This document shows, one piece after another, positions 35,573 through 44,367 of a DNA stretch of 64,000 bases. The stretch comes from Porticoccaceae bacterium (GTDB taxonomy: Bacteria > Pseudomonadota > Gammaproteobacteria > Pseudomonadales > Porticoccaceae). The DNA lies in assembly GCA_902562425.1 (NCBI GenBank), contig CACETF010000005.1:62001-126000 (forward strand), written 5' to 3'. A program made the position numbers and the translations under genes. The number at the start of each line of letters is the position of its first letter. The first letter of the stretch is position 1. The notes beneath the pieces were generated by a model. It ran no database searches. It worked only from the letters and a program-made list of their open reading frames with translations, and was not told where the DNA came from.

Positions 35573-36574
35573 TTACAATCGATAAACCCACTTTGCTGTA
35601 CCCTTAAAAAGAAGTTCATTTTCGTCCTGATTAAAACGGGTTCCAATCTTTTTAAATGCATTCCAGAGCACTGCATAAGATACCGATACTTTATCGACTG
35701 GGAAATTACTTTCGAACATACATCGTCGTGGACCAAAGCAATCGATCATGTGCAAGTAATAATCTTGGTGAGCATGAACAATATCATCAGACGACGCTGG
35801 CAACTCGCGCTCATCCCACCCCCAACCATTTATCATCATTGCGAGTCCACCAAGTTTTGCTACAACATTGTCACACTTTGCCAAATCAGCTACATCTTTC
35901 TTCCACTGAGGATATATCTCAGACTGCTTACCCTTGTATGGACCAATGCCTAAAGGCCCACCAAAATGATCAAATATAATGGTTGTCTCTGGAAATTTCC
36001 TTGCTAAATCTATCAACTCACGAATCTGGGGGTGAAGAAGCCATGCATCGAAAGACATGTCAAAGGGCGCTAACCTCGCAAACCCACGTCGAAAATCTGG
36101 ATCTAACAACAAATGCTGTGTTCGACCTGCATAACGATCTGCAGCAGGTGGGTCTGGATAGTATGCTACGGAGTGGCGAATCCCCCTCACACGCCCTTTG
36201 CCAGCATCCAAATGAGCCGCAATTACCTCCTCAACGGCATCCCCCAACCTAAGGTTGGCATGGCTTACGATGCCTAGAATGGGTGGCCTCCCATCCGCCG
36301 CCTGTGTTGAAGAAAATTCTGCTGCGGCCGAGACATAATCGGTCTCTCCCACTGGACGCAAAGCCTCTGGGCCTTCCTTGCGATAATCCGCACTACACTC
36401 CACAAAAACTGTACCAATTATGTTGTGTCCAGAACCTGTGTCTTCCCATAGATCAGCTAATTGATAATCATCAACAGTTTTATCTCGCCAAAGATGATGG
36501 TGTGGATCGATTATCGGTCTTTGGGGATCAATAATATCCTCGATAACCTGTTCCAGCCATAGCTTGCGCTCCAT
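35573..36574 (-). CDS. Amidohydrolase-2-family metal-dependent hydrolase
   Basis: This 333-residue TIM-barrel protein of the Amidohydrolase_2 group includes decarboxylases and lactonases. IIDPHHHLW (metal-binding His 25-27) opens the barrel. Later come RGIRHSV, IIFDHFGG and CMFESNFPVD, where the last Asp is the expected catalytic metal ligand. AAGGAG six bases before the ATG is a strong ribosome site. It is single, and convergent with thiolase. The natural substrate cannot be inferred. Confidence 0.88.
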   Translation of the reverse strand: MERKLWLEQVIEDIIDPQRPIIDPHHHLWRDKTVDDYQLADLWEDTGSGHNIIGTVFVECSADYRKEGPEALRPVGETDYVSAAAEFSSTQAADGRPPILGIVSHANLRLGDAVEEVIAAHLDAGKGRVRGIRHSVAYYPDPPAADRYAGRTQHLLLDPDFRRGFARLAPFDMSFDAWLLHPQIRELIDLARKFPETTIIFDHFGGPLGIGPYKGKQSEIYPQWKKDVADLAKCDNVVAKLGGLAMMINGWGWDERELPASSDDIVHAHQDYYLHMIDCFGPRRCMFESNFPVDKVSVSYAVLWNAFKKIGTRFNQDENELLFKGTAKWVYRL

Positions 36575-36698
36575 AAATTTCTCCTTTTCCTTTTATGTCT
36601 TCCATTATATTTGAACAAGTAGGCATACTATCACCAAGGAAGCTTATTCCCATCAATATTAAAAAAGGAACCGCTATCTCTCAAACTTTTTGCATTGA

Positions 36699-37316
36699 TT
36701 ATTTTGATAAATGCGTGGCCGAATCTGATTGATCTATGTTGCCTCTAAACCCCGTCATATCTGTCATGACAAATCCTGGATGCAGGAGAAATAATGCTAT
36801 TCCCTTGGGATGCAACTCTCCGCTCATACTTTTTCCCGCCATATTTAATGCGCTTTTTGACATTCTATACCCGTCGCTGCCTCCAGAAGCATTTTGTTTG
36901 ATTGAGCCAAGTTTACTGGTCAATATTCCAATTTTAGAGCTCTGCGCAAGGTATGGTAGAAACACCTGAACCGTCAGACTAGGCCCAACTGCATTTACTT
37001 TAAACTGCTCAAATACGGAAGATTTATTAAAACTTGAAAAGGTCACCGGCCTCAGCAAACCCGCGACGTGTGTCAACCAATCTAACTTGACCGAACCCAA
37101 CGAGCTAAGACTTACACGCATAGCAGCTTGATTAGTTACGTCAAAATTTTCAATAATATTTTTTGGCCTAACACTCCTTAGTTCTTCAGAGGCGTTTCGA
37201 CAAAATGCGTAAACCTGATGCCTAAACCTCACAAGTTGCCCAACAAGACTGAGACCGATCCCTCGATTTGAGCCAACAACACCAATTTTCAAAACACCGA
37301 AGAACTTCTCCTGCAA
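36699..37316 (-). CDS. Short-chain dehydrogenase, C-terminus lost by frameshift
   Basis: The 205-residue reading is an SDR of the CsgA/C-factor-like type: GSNRGIG cofactor loop near residues 16-22, VAGLL, and the catalytic YRMSK. It stops early after DSATHLSK. In the next frame the missing family tail continues (FIKIINAKSLRDSGSFF, then DGNKLPW and a TGA at 36631), so one base has been lost in a T run near 36712. The intact gene would have spanned 36631-37316. The start is uncertain (TTG 37316 or TTG 37292). Recent mutation or sequence error are both possible. Confidence 0.75.
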   Translation of the reverse strand: MQEKFFGVLKIGVVGSNRGIGLSLVGQLVRFRHQVYAFCRNASEELRSVRPKNIIENFDVTNQAAMRVSLSSLGSVKLDWLTHVAGLLRPVTFSSFNKSSVFEQFKVNAVGPSLTVQVFLPYLAQSSKIGILTSKLGSIKQNASGGSDGYRMSKSALNMAGKSMSGELHPKGIALFLLHPGFVMTDMTGFRGNIDQSDSATHLSK

Positions 37317-37561
37317 GCCTTAACTTTAGCAAACTCAAGTCTGCAGCCTTTTAGAGGTTGACATAGCTGAGCCTGCTTCGACCCCTTCATAAAAGACACC
37401 ATTTAACCTTCTTCTGTTTGGTTGTCTGGACCTACTAAAATTCTCTAAATAACTAATCGATGAAAATCTTCACTTTCAATTGTACACCCAAGAAAAAAAT
37501 ATTAATCTTCGCTAAAATACCATGTAATTGTTCTATTGTAATCCTTTAGAGATCTCCGCAA

Positions 37562-38203
37562 ATGCAAGAATTTGCCAGAATTGCGATTTTCCCCATACCG
37601 GACATGGTGACGTTTCCGGGTACTGTCGTACCACTACATGTATTCGAGCCAAGATACCGGAAAATGGTAGAAGAGTCAGTCAACAAGAAGCAAATGATTG
37701 CAGTCTGTAACACCGAGAAACAGATAAGTCCTGCAAAAAAAAACTCTTCCCTGCAAGAGGTGCTTACGACAAACCAAGCGACATATCAGCCAAGGAAGAT
37801 TTTTAGTGCAGGATTTTGCAATCCCCCTGAAAAGACTGAGGATGGGAGGCTTTATGTTACCATCAACATAGTGCAAAGATACAAGCTCATTGAAGAGATT
37901 CAAACGCTTCCCTATCGCATCGCTGTATGCGCTGAATTGCTGGATGATAGCACTGAATTGGCAACTCTCTTGCCACTGCAAACACAAATCGTAAACTCTC
38001 TTGCAATGTTGATAAGCCTTGAATCCCCCAACCAAGCAAATGATTTTGATAGGGATTCATGGTTATCGGTCGATCCCGTATCATTTTCTTTCAAAATATT
38101 TCAGCTACTTCGATTTGATTCTGAGACAATGCAAGCACTCCTGGAGAACACAAATCCTAAACAAAGGTTAAATATAATTTCTGCAAAACTCAATCAAATC
38201 TGA
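37562..38203 (+). CDS. LON peptidase substrate-binding-domain protein
   Basis: This 213-residue protein consists of a stand-alone Lon N-terminal (LON) domain without ATPase or protease parts. IFPIPDMVTFPGTVVPLHVFEPRYRKMVEES at residues 9-39 (quoted as the family landmark FPG...LHVFEPRYR) is diagnostic. GRLYVTINIVQRYKLIE follows, and a helical C-terminus. Such proteins are thought to bind unfolded protein or ligands; no precise role is known. Diverges from the frameshifted SDR across 245 bases. Confidence 0.9.
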   Translation: MQEFARIAIFPIPDMVTFPGTVVPLHVFEPRYRKMVEESVNKKQMIAVCNTEKQISPAKKNSSLQEVLTTNQATYQPRKIFSAGFCNPPEKTEDGRLYVTINIVQRYKLIEEIQTLPYRIAVCAELLDDSTELATLLPLQTQIVNSLAMLISLESPNQANDFDRDSWLSVDPVSFSFKIFQLLRFDSETMQALLENTNPKQRLNIISAKLNQI

Positions 38204-38320
38204 GGTCTAGAGCATAACCGACTTGTGATTTGGGCGAAAATATTAGCCTTAATGCGTCCGCGGACATACACTTATTCGAAAAGAAATTTAAGACTTTTAA
38301 TTTATTATGAAGAACCGCAA

Positions 38321-39934
38321 ATGCGATTCACTTCTGTCTGGAGATTTGGAGGTAGCTTACAGGTGCTCCGTATTTTTCTGTTGCTGTTTTGTACTTTACT
38401 GTGGTGTGGACATCTCTCCTCGAGTGTCTCAACAAATGTGAGGACATTGCAACTACCCTCCGGAGGAGAATCAAGAGCATGGGTTACAACTCAACTTAGC
38501 TCAATTAAAAAACAACTCCTAAATTCACAAACGGCAGCCCAAACTACTTGGTCGGGTCAAGTATATTTCTGGAAAAATCAGGCGCTGCTCCACCAAGTGC
38601 AGCTTCAGCTAAAAAAAAATAAGTCCAGTGGTTTCCTTGCTGTGGCGACCACAGACTCCTATGGCTCATTCACTATTGCAACTGAGAATGGCGCGGGGGA
38701 ACATCTAATAGCATCGAGAGAGATCTATGAGGCAGAAATTGGGTCCGAAATCAGTTCCGCTGATGCACTCGCCGCGCTTACTGAGAGCGGCCAAGATTTT
38801 GGGGAGGGTGCAGGAAATAGTTCTGAAGAGGGCACTGCCATATTGTACGAAGAGCCAAAAGAAAGCGCAGAAATGCTCACCCCTGCAAGATACACCGGAA
38901 AAGTGATCACTACTGGATATGCTCCTGATGCAACAGTTTGTATCGAGAAATCGCGGGGACTCGGATGTCAAGATGCATTGTTTAAAACCACAACAGATTA
39001 TGAGGGTTCTTTCTCGTTAGATTTCGATAGCGGTAATAGCTCGGGAGTATTGGTAGCGGAGGTGCAAGTAAATCGACCCGATCATGAAAATCCTATCCTT
39101 CATCGAATTTATGCATATTCGCCAGTACTCAATCTAGATAATATTTTATCTCCTTTGAGTAATATCCTAGCCATCTCGAACGACTTTGACTACTACTCCC
39201 TCAAGGACAAACTTGGAATCGATGAAAATTTTATGATTCGATTTGATGACCCCATTGCTCAGCTAAAGGACAATGTCGACTCCAATGTCGCTCTCATCAA
39301 TGCCCAACTAACACACTTGAAAGATCTGATTGGAAGACTCGAATTGGATGTTTGGGGTCATATCCCGAGTCATAGAGAGATACTTGACATAAAATTAATA
39401 AATGCCATAAAAACTTATGACTTAGAATCCATAAATCTGGCAGATGAACGTTTTATCAAAAATTTAATTGAGGGTTGGAATTTTCAGGAGTTCCACCTTT
39501 CGGCCGATCTTAAAGCTGATCTAATCAAAAGTATATCAGCCTTAATCGATTCAATATTTGCAGAAATAAATAGTGAGGATGTGTTCTTTGACCTCAACGC
39601 AGACGTGGATTCCTTTTGGGAACATATTGATAGCATAGAGCTTGACATCTCATCAGGTAGCGAATTAGGTCCTCAAAATATCCTTAATGATCTTCTTGGT
39701 TCTCATGCTGTAGATAGCGACATCGACGGTGTGCTTGACATATTCGAAAATCTCATCGGCACCAATCCCCACGATTCAGAAGACACACCCTTAGATTCTG
39801 ACTATGACGGACTTCCAGACTCACTCGAGCTAATTATAGGGACAAATCCCAACACTTCAGACTCGGACGACGACGGTACTCCAGACCTCGAGGAGGAAGA
39901 TACTCGAAAGCTTCTGTTAGGAGAGCTAGGCTAG
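38321..39934 (+). CDS. Secreted modular protein with TSP3-like repeats
   Basis: The 537-residue protein has a signal peptide (hydrophobic core about 15-30). A module at about 78-153 carries SGQVYFWKN, DSYGSFTI, ASREI and SSADALAAL; it matches the N-terminal module of the GH128 protein at 51.3-53.4 kb. A second Ig-like repeat (YTGKV...DYEGSFSL) follows. A helical middle region (about 260-450) has no match. The C-terminus has three Ca-binding repeats (DSDIDGVLD, DSDYDGLPD, DSDDDGTPD). I chose ATG 38321 for the signal peptide; the frame is open back to GTG 38225. Function unknown, extracellular location inferred. Confidence 0.7.
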   Translation: MRFTSVWRFGGSLQVLRIFLLLFCTLLWCGHLSSSVSTNVRTLQLPSGGESRAWVTTQLSSIKKQLLNSQTAAQTTWSGQVYFWKNQALLHQVQLQLKKNKSSGFLAVATTDSYGSFTIATENGAGEHLIASREIYEAEIGSEISSADALAALTESGQDFGEGAGNSSEEGTAILYEEPKESAEMLTPARYTGKVITTGYAPDATVCIEKSRGLGCQDALFKTTTDYEGSFSLDFDSGNSSGVLVAEVQVNRPDHENPILHRIYAYSPVLNLDNILSPLSNILAISNDFDYYSLKDKLGIDENFMIRFDDPIAQLKDNVDSNVALINAQLTHLKDLIGRLELDVWGHIPSHREILDIKLINAIKTYDLESINLADERFIKNLIEGWNFQEFHLSADLKADLIKSISALIDSIFAEINSEDVFFDLNADVDSFWEHIDSIELDISSGSELGPQNILNDLLGSHAVDSDIDGVLDIFENLIGTNPHDSEDTPLDSDYDGLPDSLELIIGTNPNTSDSDDDGTPDLEEEDTRKLLLGELG

Positions 39935-40015
39935 CTAGAGGATACCTATAAAAGATAAATAAACGAAAGCTACTGACGAAGAATTAGTGGAGTTGAAAAT
40001 CTGTCGTATCGAGTG

Positions 40016-40501
40016 TTACGACTCTTTCACCACCCCAAAAAAATTAGGCTTTTTTAGCTCAACGCCATTGTGCCGCGGTATGTTGTAAGCGGTGGTCAAG
40101 TGGAAATGGAGGTTTGGCAATACCCACAAACAAACAAAGTCTTGTGAATCAAATCCTTGGTCATAAGGACCTGCGGAAAAATGTTCATATTCTCTAGTAG
40201 CAAAACATTAGTCTCCTTGAGAGATTGTAAAAATGATATCGTCCTCCGAAGTCTGCTCTGCAATTCAGAAAACGTACTTTCGGTATCTGTATCTACAGAT
40301 GCATCTATTGAAAGCTAGTCTGGCTGCGCCGCGTTTACTTAAGTCAAATGCCGTGTGTCCCTGAAATGATAACGGACGCACAGTGGGATGTAGCTTCGCA
40401 TCGATGAAAATTGACTAATCAATTCTTATGTCATGCGTATGGACCTCGCCCTTTCTCAAGATAGTGCTAGGATTGTCCAAGGAATGCTTAAAAACAGCCA
40501 T
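40016..40501 (-). pseudogene. DUF1993-family relic
   Basis: This lies in an otherwise gene-free 794-base gap (39935-40728). The minus strand reads MAVFKHSLDNPSTILRKGE at 40501, then FIDAKLHPTVRPLSFQ and LSKRGAARL. After frame changes it gives GPYDQGFDSQDF, LPNLHFHLTTAYNIPRHNGVE and a TAA at 40016. The order and endpoints match the roughly 165-residue DUF1993 family from end to end. In-frame stops and at least two frameshifts show decay. The bases from 40502 to the next gene show no further signal. Confidence 0.72.
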
Positions 40502-40728
40502 ATATCCCTCGAAGGTTAACTTTCACATAAAAAAGTCTAATTGCTGATAGTAAACTAAATCCTAATCATCAAAACCACCTTAAATTTTTGATGATGGATC
40601 ACCAACTGAAATTTGGTGTTAAAGAAATGGCAATAAAAATATGGGTTAATTCCTGCAACGGTGGAAAGAAAAATGATGCAATCAAATGTATGCTTGATGA
40701 CTAATTTGTAAATAAAGAAAAAAGAAAA

Positions 40729-42318
40729 ATGCAAGAACCATTTTTACTAACAGACGAAGAGGTTCAGACATTCATCGTGGATGGGGTGATGTCTTTTCAG
40801 AGTGGAATTGATCCAAGTACTCACATGGAGATCCATGAGCTACTTAAATATTCTGCAGAACACGAAATGCCTCTGGGCAATAATTTTTTGTCAAGAGTCC
40901 CGGAAATCTACAAAATATTGCGGTGCCCAAGAGTATCCGGCGCATTAACATCTCTGCTGGGCCCAAATTATTTAATTCATCCTCATCGAGCCATACACAG
41001 AAGCACTCCGATTGGTGAAAAACTTGAAGACTTTACGCTCACAACTAACTTGCATCACCTTGGGAAAGGTTCAACCGCAACATCGCTGTGGCATCAAGAT
41101 GGTCAGAGTCCACTCGCAAGGGCAAGGCACCATCTGCCAAAATATCTCATTGGCTTTTACTGTCCGCATGACGTAACAAGGCAAATGGGGCCAACACGAT
41201 TTAAGCTGGGAAGCTATATGCACCAGTCTGTAACCGAAATCACTGAGGTAACCCAACCAGACTTCATTGCTGCAGGAACCTTTATGCTATGTCATTTTGA
41301 CACAGTCCATGCTGGTTTCCCGAATCAAGCTGAATCAGACCGCTTCTTGGTCAAATTCGTGTTTGCAAGAACATCCTACCCCGTAAAGGCATCTTGGAAT
41401 CACAAGAAACACAAATGGAATAAACCTAACGGCACCTCTTGTAAAGACGAGCTGACACCGGCTTGGCACTATGTTTGGGACTGGATGCGGGGTGGAGAAA
41501 ACAACAGAAACGGCGTTAATGATGTTTCAATATTAAACATGTCCAACACTCTCTCAGATCAAGGTATAAGGATCAATAACATATATGCCTGTGGGAAATC
41601 TTTGGAGCTTGAGAGCTTGAAGGTTTCACTTTTACAAAAGGCGGGACTCGAAAAGCATGTCCACGAGCCCTTCTTGGATGAACAAGGGAACCTTATTTCA
41701 AAAAGCAAATCTCACGATAATTCTCCCCGATGGAACGAAAAAGCTGTGGTGATGGAAGATGAGGCATACAGAATAGTGACCTTTGGCGAGGATGCAATCG
41801 ATTTGCTGGTCGAAATTCTTATGAACACAGATCCGTGGATGCAAATCAATGCTGCTTTCGCACTCGGAGAATTAGGATTTGGTACTCCAAAAGTTATAAC
41901 GGCTCTGACTTTTCGTCTAGAAAGTGATCTAGATCAAGTCGTTCGGCAGTCTTTGGACGCTCTAGCGTGCATGTCGATGAAACTTACAGATGATACCTTT
42001 GATATGCTCGAAAAGCTGGTACAAACAAGTCACCCGTCATGGCAAGAGCCACTCGTTCCCAGAGGTTGGACCGGTCAAGACCAGGTAAGGATGAATATTG
42101 CGCTGGTGCTGCTGAATGCCGCGGTTGTCGCAGACAAACACACCAGGATAGAGAGTATAGCAACGCAACTGCTTGCAGACGCCAACGGCTACGCAGCCGC
42201 CATAGCTGCGGAGACACTGATTCGAATCAATTCACCTTCCTCATTAACCGCTGGAATCCAGTATCTCTCAGACAGGCGTTGGGATGAAACTCTACGCGTT
42301 CATAATAAACGGTATTGA
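40729..42318 (+). CDS. PhyH-like dioxygenase fused to HEAT repeats
   Basis: The 529-residue protein joins two parts. The N-terminal half resembles phytanoyl-CoA dioxygenase-type Fe(II)/2-oxoglutarate oxygenases: WHQD gives H122 and D124, the distal His is H194 in FDTVHAG, and R205 would bind 2-oxoglutarate. Residues about 365-520 form HEAT-like helical repeats, such as EDAIDLLVEILMNTDPW and INAAFALGELGFG. The fusion suggests that a protein or large substrate is bound. Only an A-rich stretch precedes the ATG. It stands alone after the DUF1993 relic. Confidence 0.8.
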   Translation: MQEPFLLTDEEVQTFIVDGVMSFQSGIDPSTHMEIHELLKYSAEHEMPLGNNFLSRVPEIYKILRCPRVSGALTSLLGPNYLIHPHRAIHRSTPIGEKLEDFTLTTNLHHLGKGSTATSLWHQDGQSPLARARHHLPKYLIGFYCPHDVTRQMGPTRFKLGSYMHQSVTEITEVTQPDFIAAGTFMLCHFDTVHAGFPNQAESDRFLVKFVFARTSYPVKASWNHKKHKWNKPNGTSCKDELTPAWHYVWDWMRGGENNRNGVNDVSILNMSNTLSDQGIRINNIYACGKSLELESLKVSLLQKAGLEKHVHEPFLDEQGNLISKSKSHDNSPRWNEKAVVMEDEAYRIVTFGEDAIDLLVEILMNTDPWMQINAAFALGELGFGTPKVITALTFRLESDLDQVVRQSLDALACMSMKLTDDTFDMLEKLVQTSHPSWQEPLVPRGWTGQDQVRMNIALVLLNAAVVADKHTRIESIATQLLADANGYAAAIAAETLIRINSPSSLTAGIQYLSDRRWDETLRVHNKRY

Positions 42319-42396
42319 AGCTTTACTAAGCTCCCCTGAATGCTGTGCGCTGAGTATCTGTAAGTATCAAGCATACAGCTGAAGTTAAATGACAAC

Positions 42397-43965
42397 TTAT
42401 GGTCTCATAGTAGTCAAAAATGGTTGCGGTGGACCGACCTGCGAATTAACCGCCAAATCCAGCCATTGGGCCAACCTCGGTCTTGTTTCTCTCGGATCAA
42501 TAATCTCATGCACCGAGAACCCTTCAGCCCTCGGGAAGGGTGATTGACTTGCTGCCAGCATTTCCTCTAATTCCCTTTGTCGCTCAGAAGGATCTTCGGC
42601 GGCAGCGATCTCTCTGGCAAATGCTACTGCTACCCCACCCTCAATTGGTAAAGCTCCACTGGCCGCGCTTGGCCAACTCAAAACGAATCCATTAGGACCG
42701 AAATGGGCCTGCGCAGCCACTCCAAAAGCTTTGTGGACTTGGACACTAGCCCATGGGACACGGGATTGCATAACTGCAGAAATTGCTTCAGTTCCATGAC
42801 GAATCGTCCCAGCACACTCACTATCAGGCCCAATCATAAAACCCGGCTCATCAACAAAACTGAGCACTGGCAGATGGAAACTATTACAAAAATCGACGAA
42901 ACGACGCAGTTTTTGCGCTGCCGATGCGGTCATAGCTCCAGCATAAAACATACAGTCATTAGCAATTACTCCGACTGAATGGCCGTTGAGTCTCGCTAAG
43001 CCGGTTATTATGCTTGGGCCATACTGTCGTCCAATTTCGAAAAAGCTAGACACATCGGACGACTTATCTAGAACAAGCTCAATAATTCTGCGCATGTTGA
43101 AAGGCTGCCTCGAACTCTCAGGAACAATACTCTTCAACACATCCTCGCAACGATCAACCGGATCACTGCAAGCAACTTGACTGGGTCTCTGCCACGCGTT
43201 GTCTGGAACAAAAGATAGAAATGTAACTATCTGATTGAGGGCATCCTGCTCAGTCGTAGCCAAGTTATCGATGGCGCCGCTCCTGAGATGAATTTGCGGA
43301 CCACCAAGTTCATCTTTAGTCAAATCATGGCCTAATGCTCGCTTTACGACTTGAGGGCCAGCAATCAGAACTGCTGCATTTTCAGTCATTACCGAAAAGT
43401 GTGACGCTACAAGCCTTGCAGCCGGCAATCCCGCCACGGGTCCCAAAGCCGCAGTAGCCACTGGCACGTGACCAAGTGTTTGGGCTAATGAGAAAAATCT
43501 TGAGGTGGCAAAGACAGGATCACCCACTGGCCGGTGTTTTTTTTCCTGATTAGTGCCACCTACAGCCCCGCCACCACCCTCGTGTAGTCTTACTAGCGGG
43601 AGCTTATACTGCAATGCAAGTTGCTCCGCATAGATGCTCTTTCTTAGGCCAGCAGGATTGGGAGAACCGCCTTTAAGCGTGAAATCTTCTCCACCAACGA
43701 TAACCTTTCGTCCATTTACTCTACCAAACCCGAGAACAAAATTAGCGGGCTGAAAATCCAAGAGTTTACCTGCCGAATCGTACTCAGGAACTCCCGCTCC
43801 CTCTCCAAGCTCATTAAAACTGTTTTCATCGATCAACCCATTTATGCGCTCGCGGATCGTTAAACGCCCCTTTTGATGATGTTTTTTTACAGCAACATGG
43901 CCTCCTTGTTTTTTGGCCAACTCCCTTCGATGATTAATTTGATTAATATCAGATTCCCAAGTCAT
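42397..43965 (-). CDS. Acyl-CoA carboxylase carboxyltransferase subunit
   Basis: The 522-residue protein is a carboxyltransferase of the propionyl/methylcrotonyl-CoA carboxylase beta type, moving carboxyl from biotin to an acyl-CoA. KGRLTIRERI near 32-41 and GSPNPAGLRKS are seen, HEGGGGAVGG marks the first oxyanion region, and GFMIGPDSECAGTIRHG the second. The biotinyl carrier gene ends one base before its ATG, so the two are translated together. No biotin carboxylase gene is present in the window. Acyl-CoA preference cannot be told. Confidence 0.9.
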   Translation of the reverse strand: MTWESDINQINHRRELAKKQGGHVAVKKHHQKGRLTIRERINGLIDENSFNELGEGAGVPEYDSAGKLLDFQPANFVLGFGRVNGRKVIVGGEDFTLKGGSPNPAGLRKSIYAEQLALQYKLPLVRLHEGGGGAVGGTNQEKKHRPVGDPVFATSRFFSLAQTLGHVPVATAALGPVAGLPAARLVASHFSVMTENAAVLIAGPQVVKRALGHDLTKDELGGPQIHLRSGAIDNLATTEQDALNQIVTFLSFVPDNAWQRPSQVACSDPVDRCEDVLKSIVPESSRQPFNMRRIIELVLDKSSDVSSFFEIGRQYGPSIITGLARLNGHSVGVIANDCMFYAGAMTASAAQKLRRFVDFCNSFHLPVLSFVDEPGFMIGPDSECAGTIRHGTEAISAVMQSRVPWASVQVHKAFGVAAQAHFGPNGFVLSWPSAASGALPIEGGVAVAFAREIAAAEDPSERQRELEEMLAASQSPFPRAEGFSVHEIIDPRETRPRLAQWLDLAVNSQVGPPQPFLTTMRP

Positions 43966-43966
43966 A

Positions 43967-44191
43967 TCATTGACCCGTCTCCAGAATAGCTACTGTCTGA
44001 TTCTCCACTAATAAGTCCTTTTCAGAAACTCGTAGCTCTACCAATTTCCCAGACGTGGTGGAGACAATGGGTATTTCCATTTTCATACATTCCACAATTA
44101 AGATCACCTGATCAGCGAGAATCTCATCGCCGACTTGAGTTACAAGCTTCCAGACCTGCCCAGCCACGTGGGTTTTTAGATGTAGTCTCAT
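43967..44191 (-). CDS. Stand-alone biotinyl carrier protein
   Basis: This 74-residue protein is a lone biotin/lipoyl-attachment domain. The biotinylated Lys sits in ECMKMEIP, a variant of the usual AMKM site. ETNQTV-like ends and a paired VAGQVWKL / SGKLVEL show the hammerhead halves. I chose ATG 44191, which gives exactly one domain; the frame is open to 44257 but that extension has no family likeness. It immediately precedes the carboxyltransferase gene and is surely its carrier. Confidence 0.82.
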   Translation of the reverse strand: MRLHLKTHVAGQVWKLVTQVGDEILADQVILIVECMKMEIPIVSTTSGKLVELRVSEKDLLVENQTVAILETGQ

Positions 44192-44367
44192 ATCATATTC
44201 CAAAAAATAGGTCCCGGTAGAGCAAGATTGACACCACGCTACTTCAAAAAAATACACCGATTAACGCAGCAACAGAGTAGCAAAAGATCAGTACGAGTGT
44301 CTATTCCGCACTATTGCGATTCAAAATCGGGTGAGAACTCGACTAGTTATATATACATAACTGAAAG

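Noticed and set aside
35656-36534. Chain of + strand frames opposite the amidohydrolase
   Set aside because: All mirror one intact gene with catalytic motifs; they lack ribosome sites.
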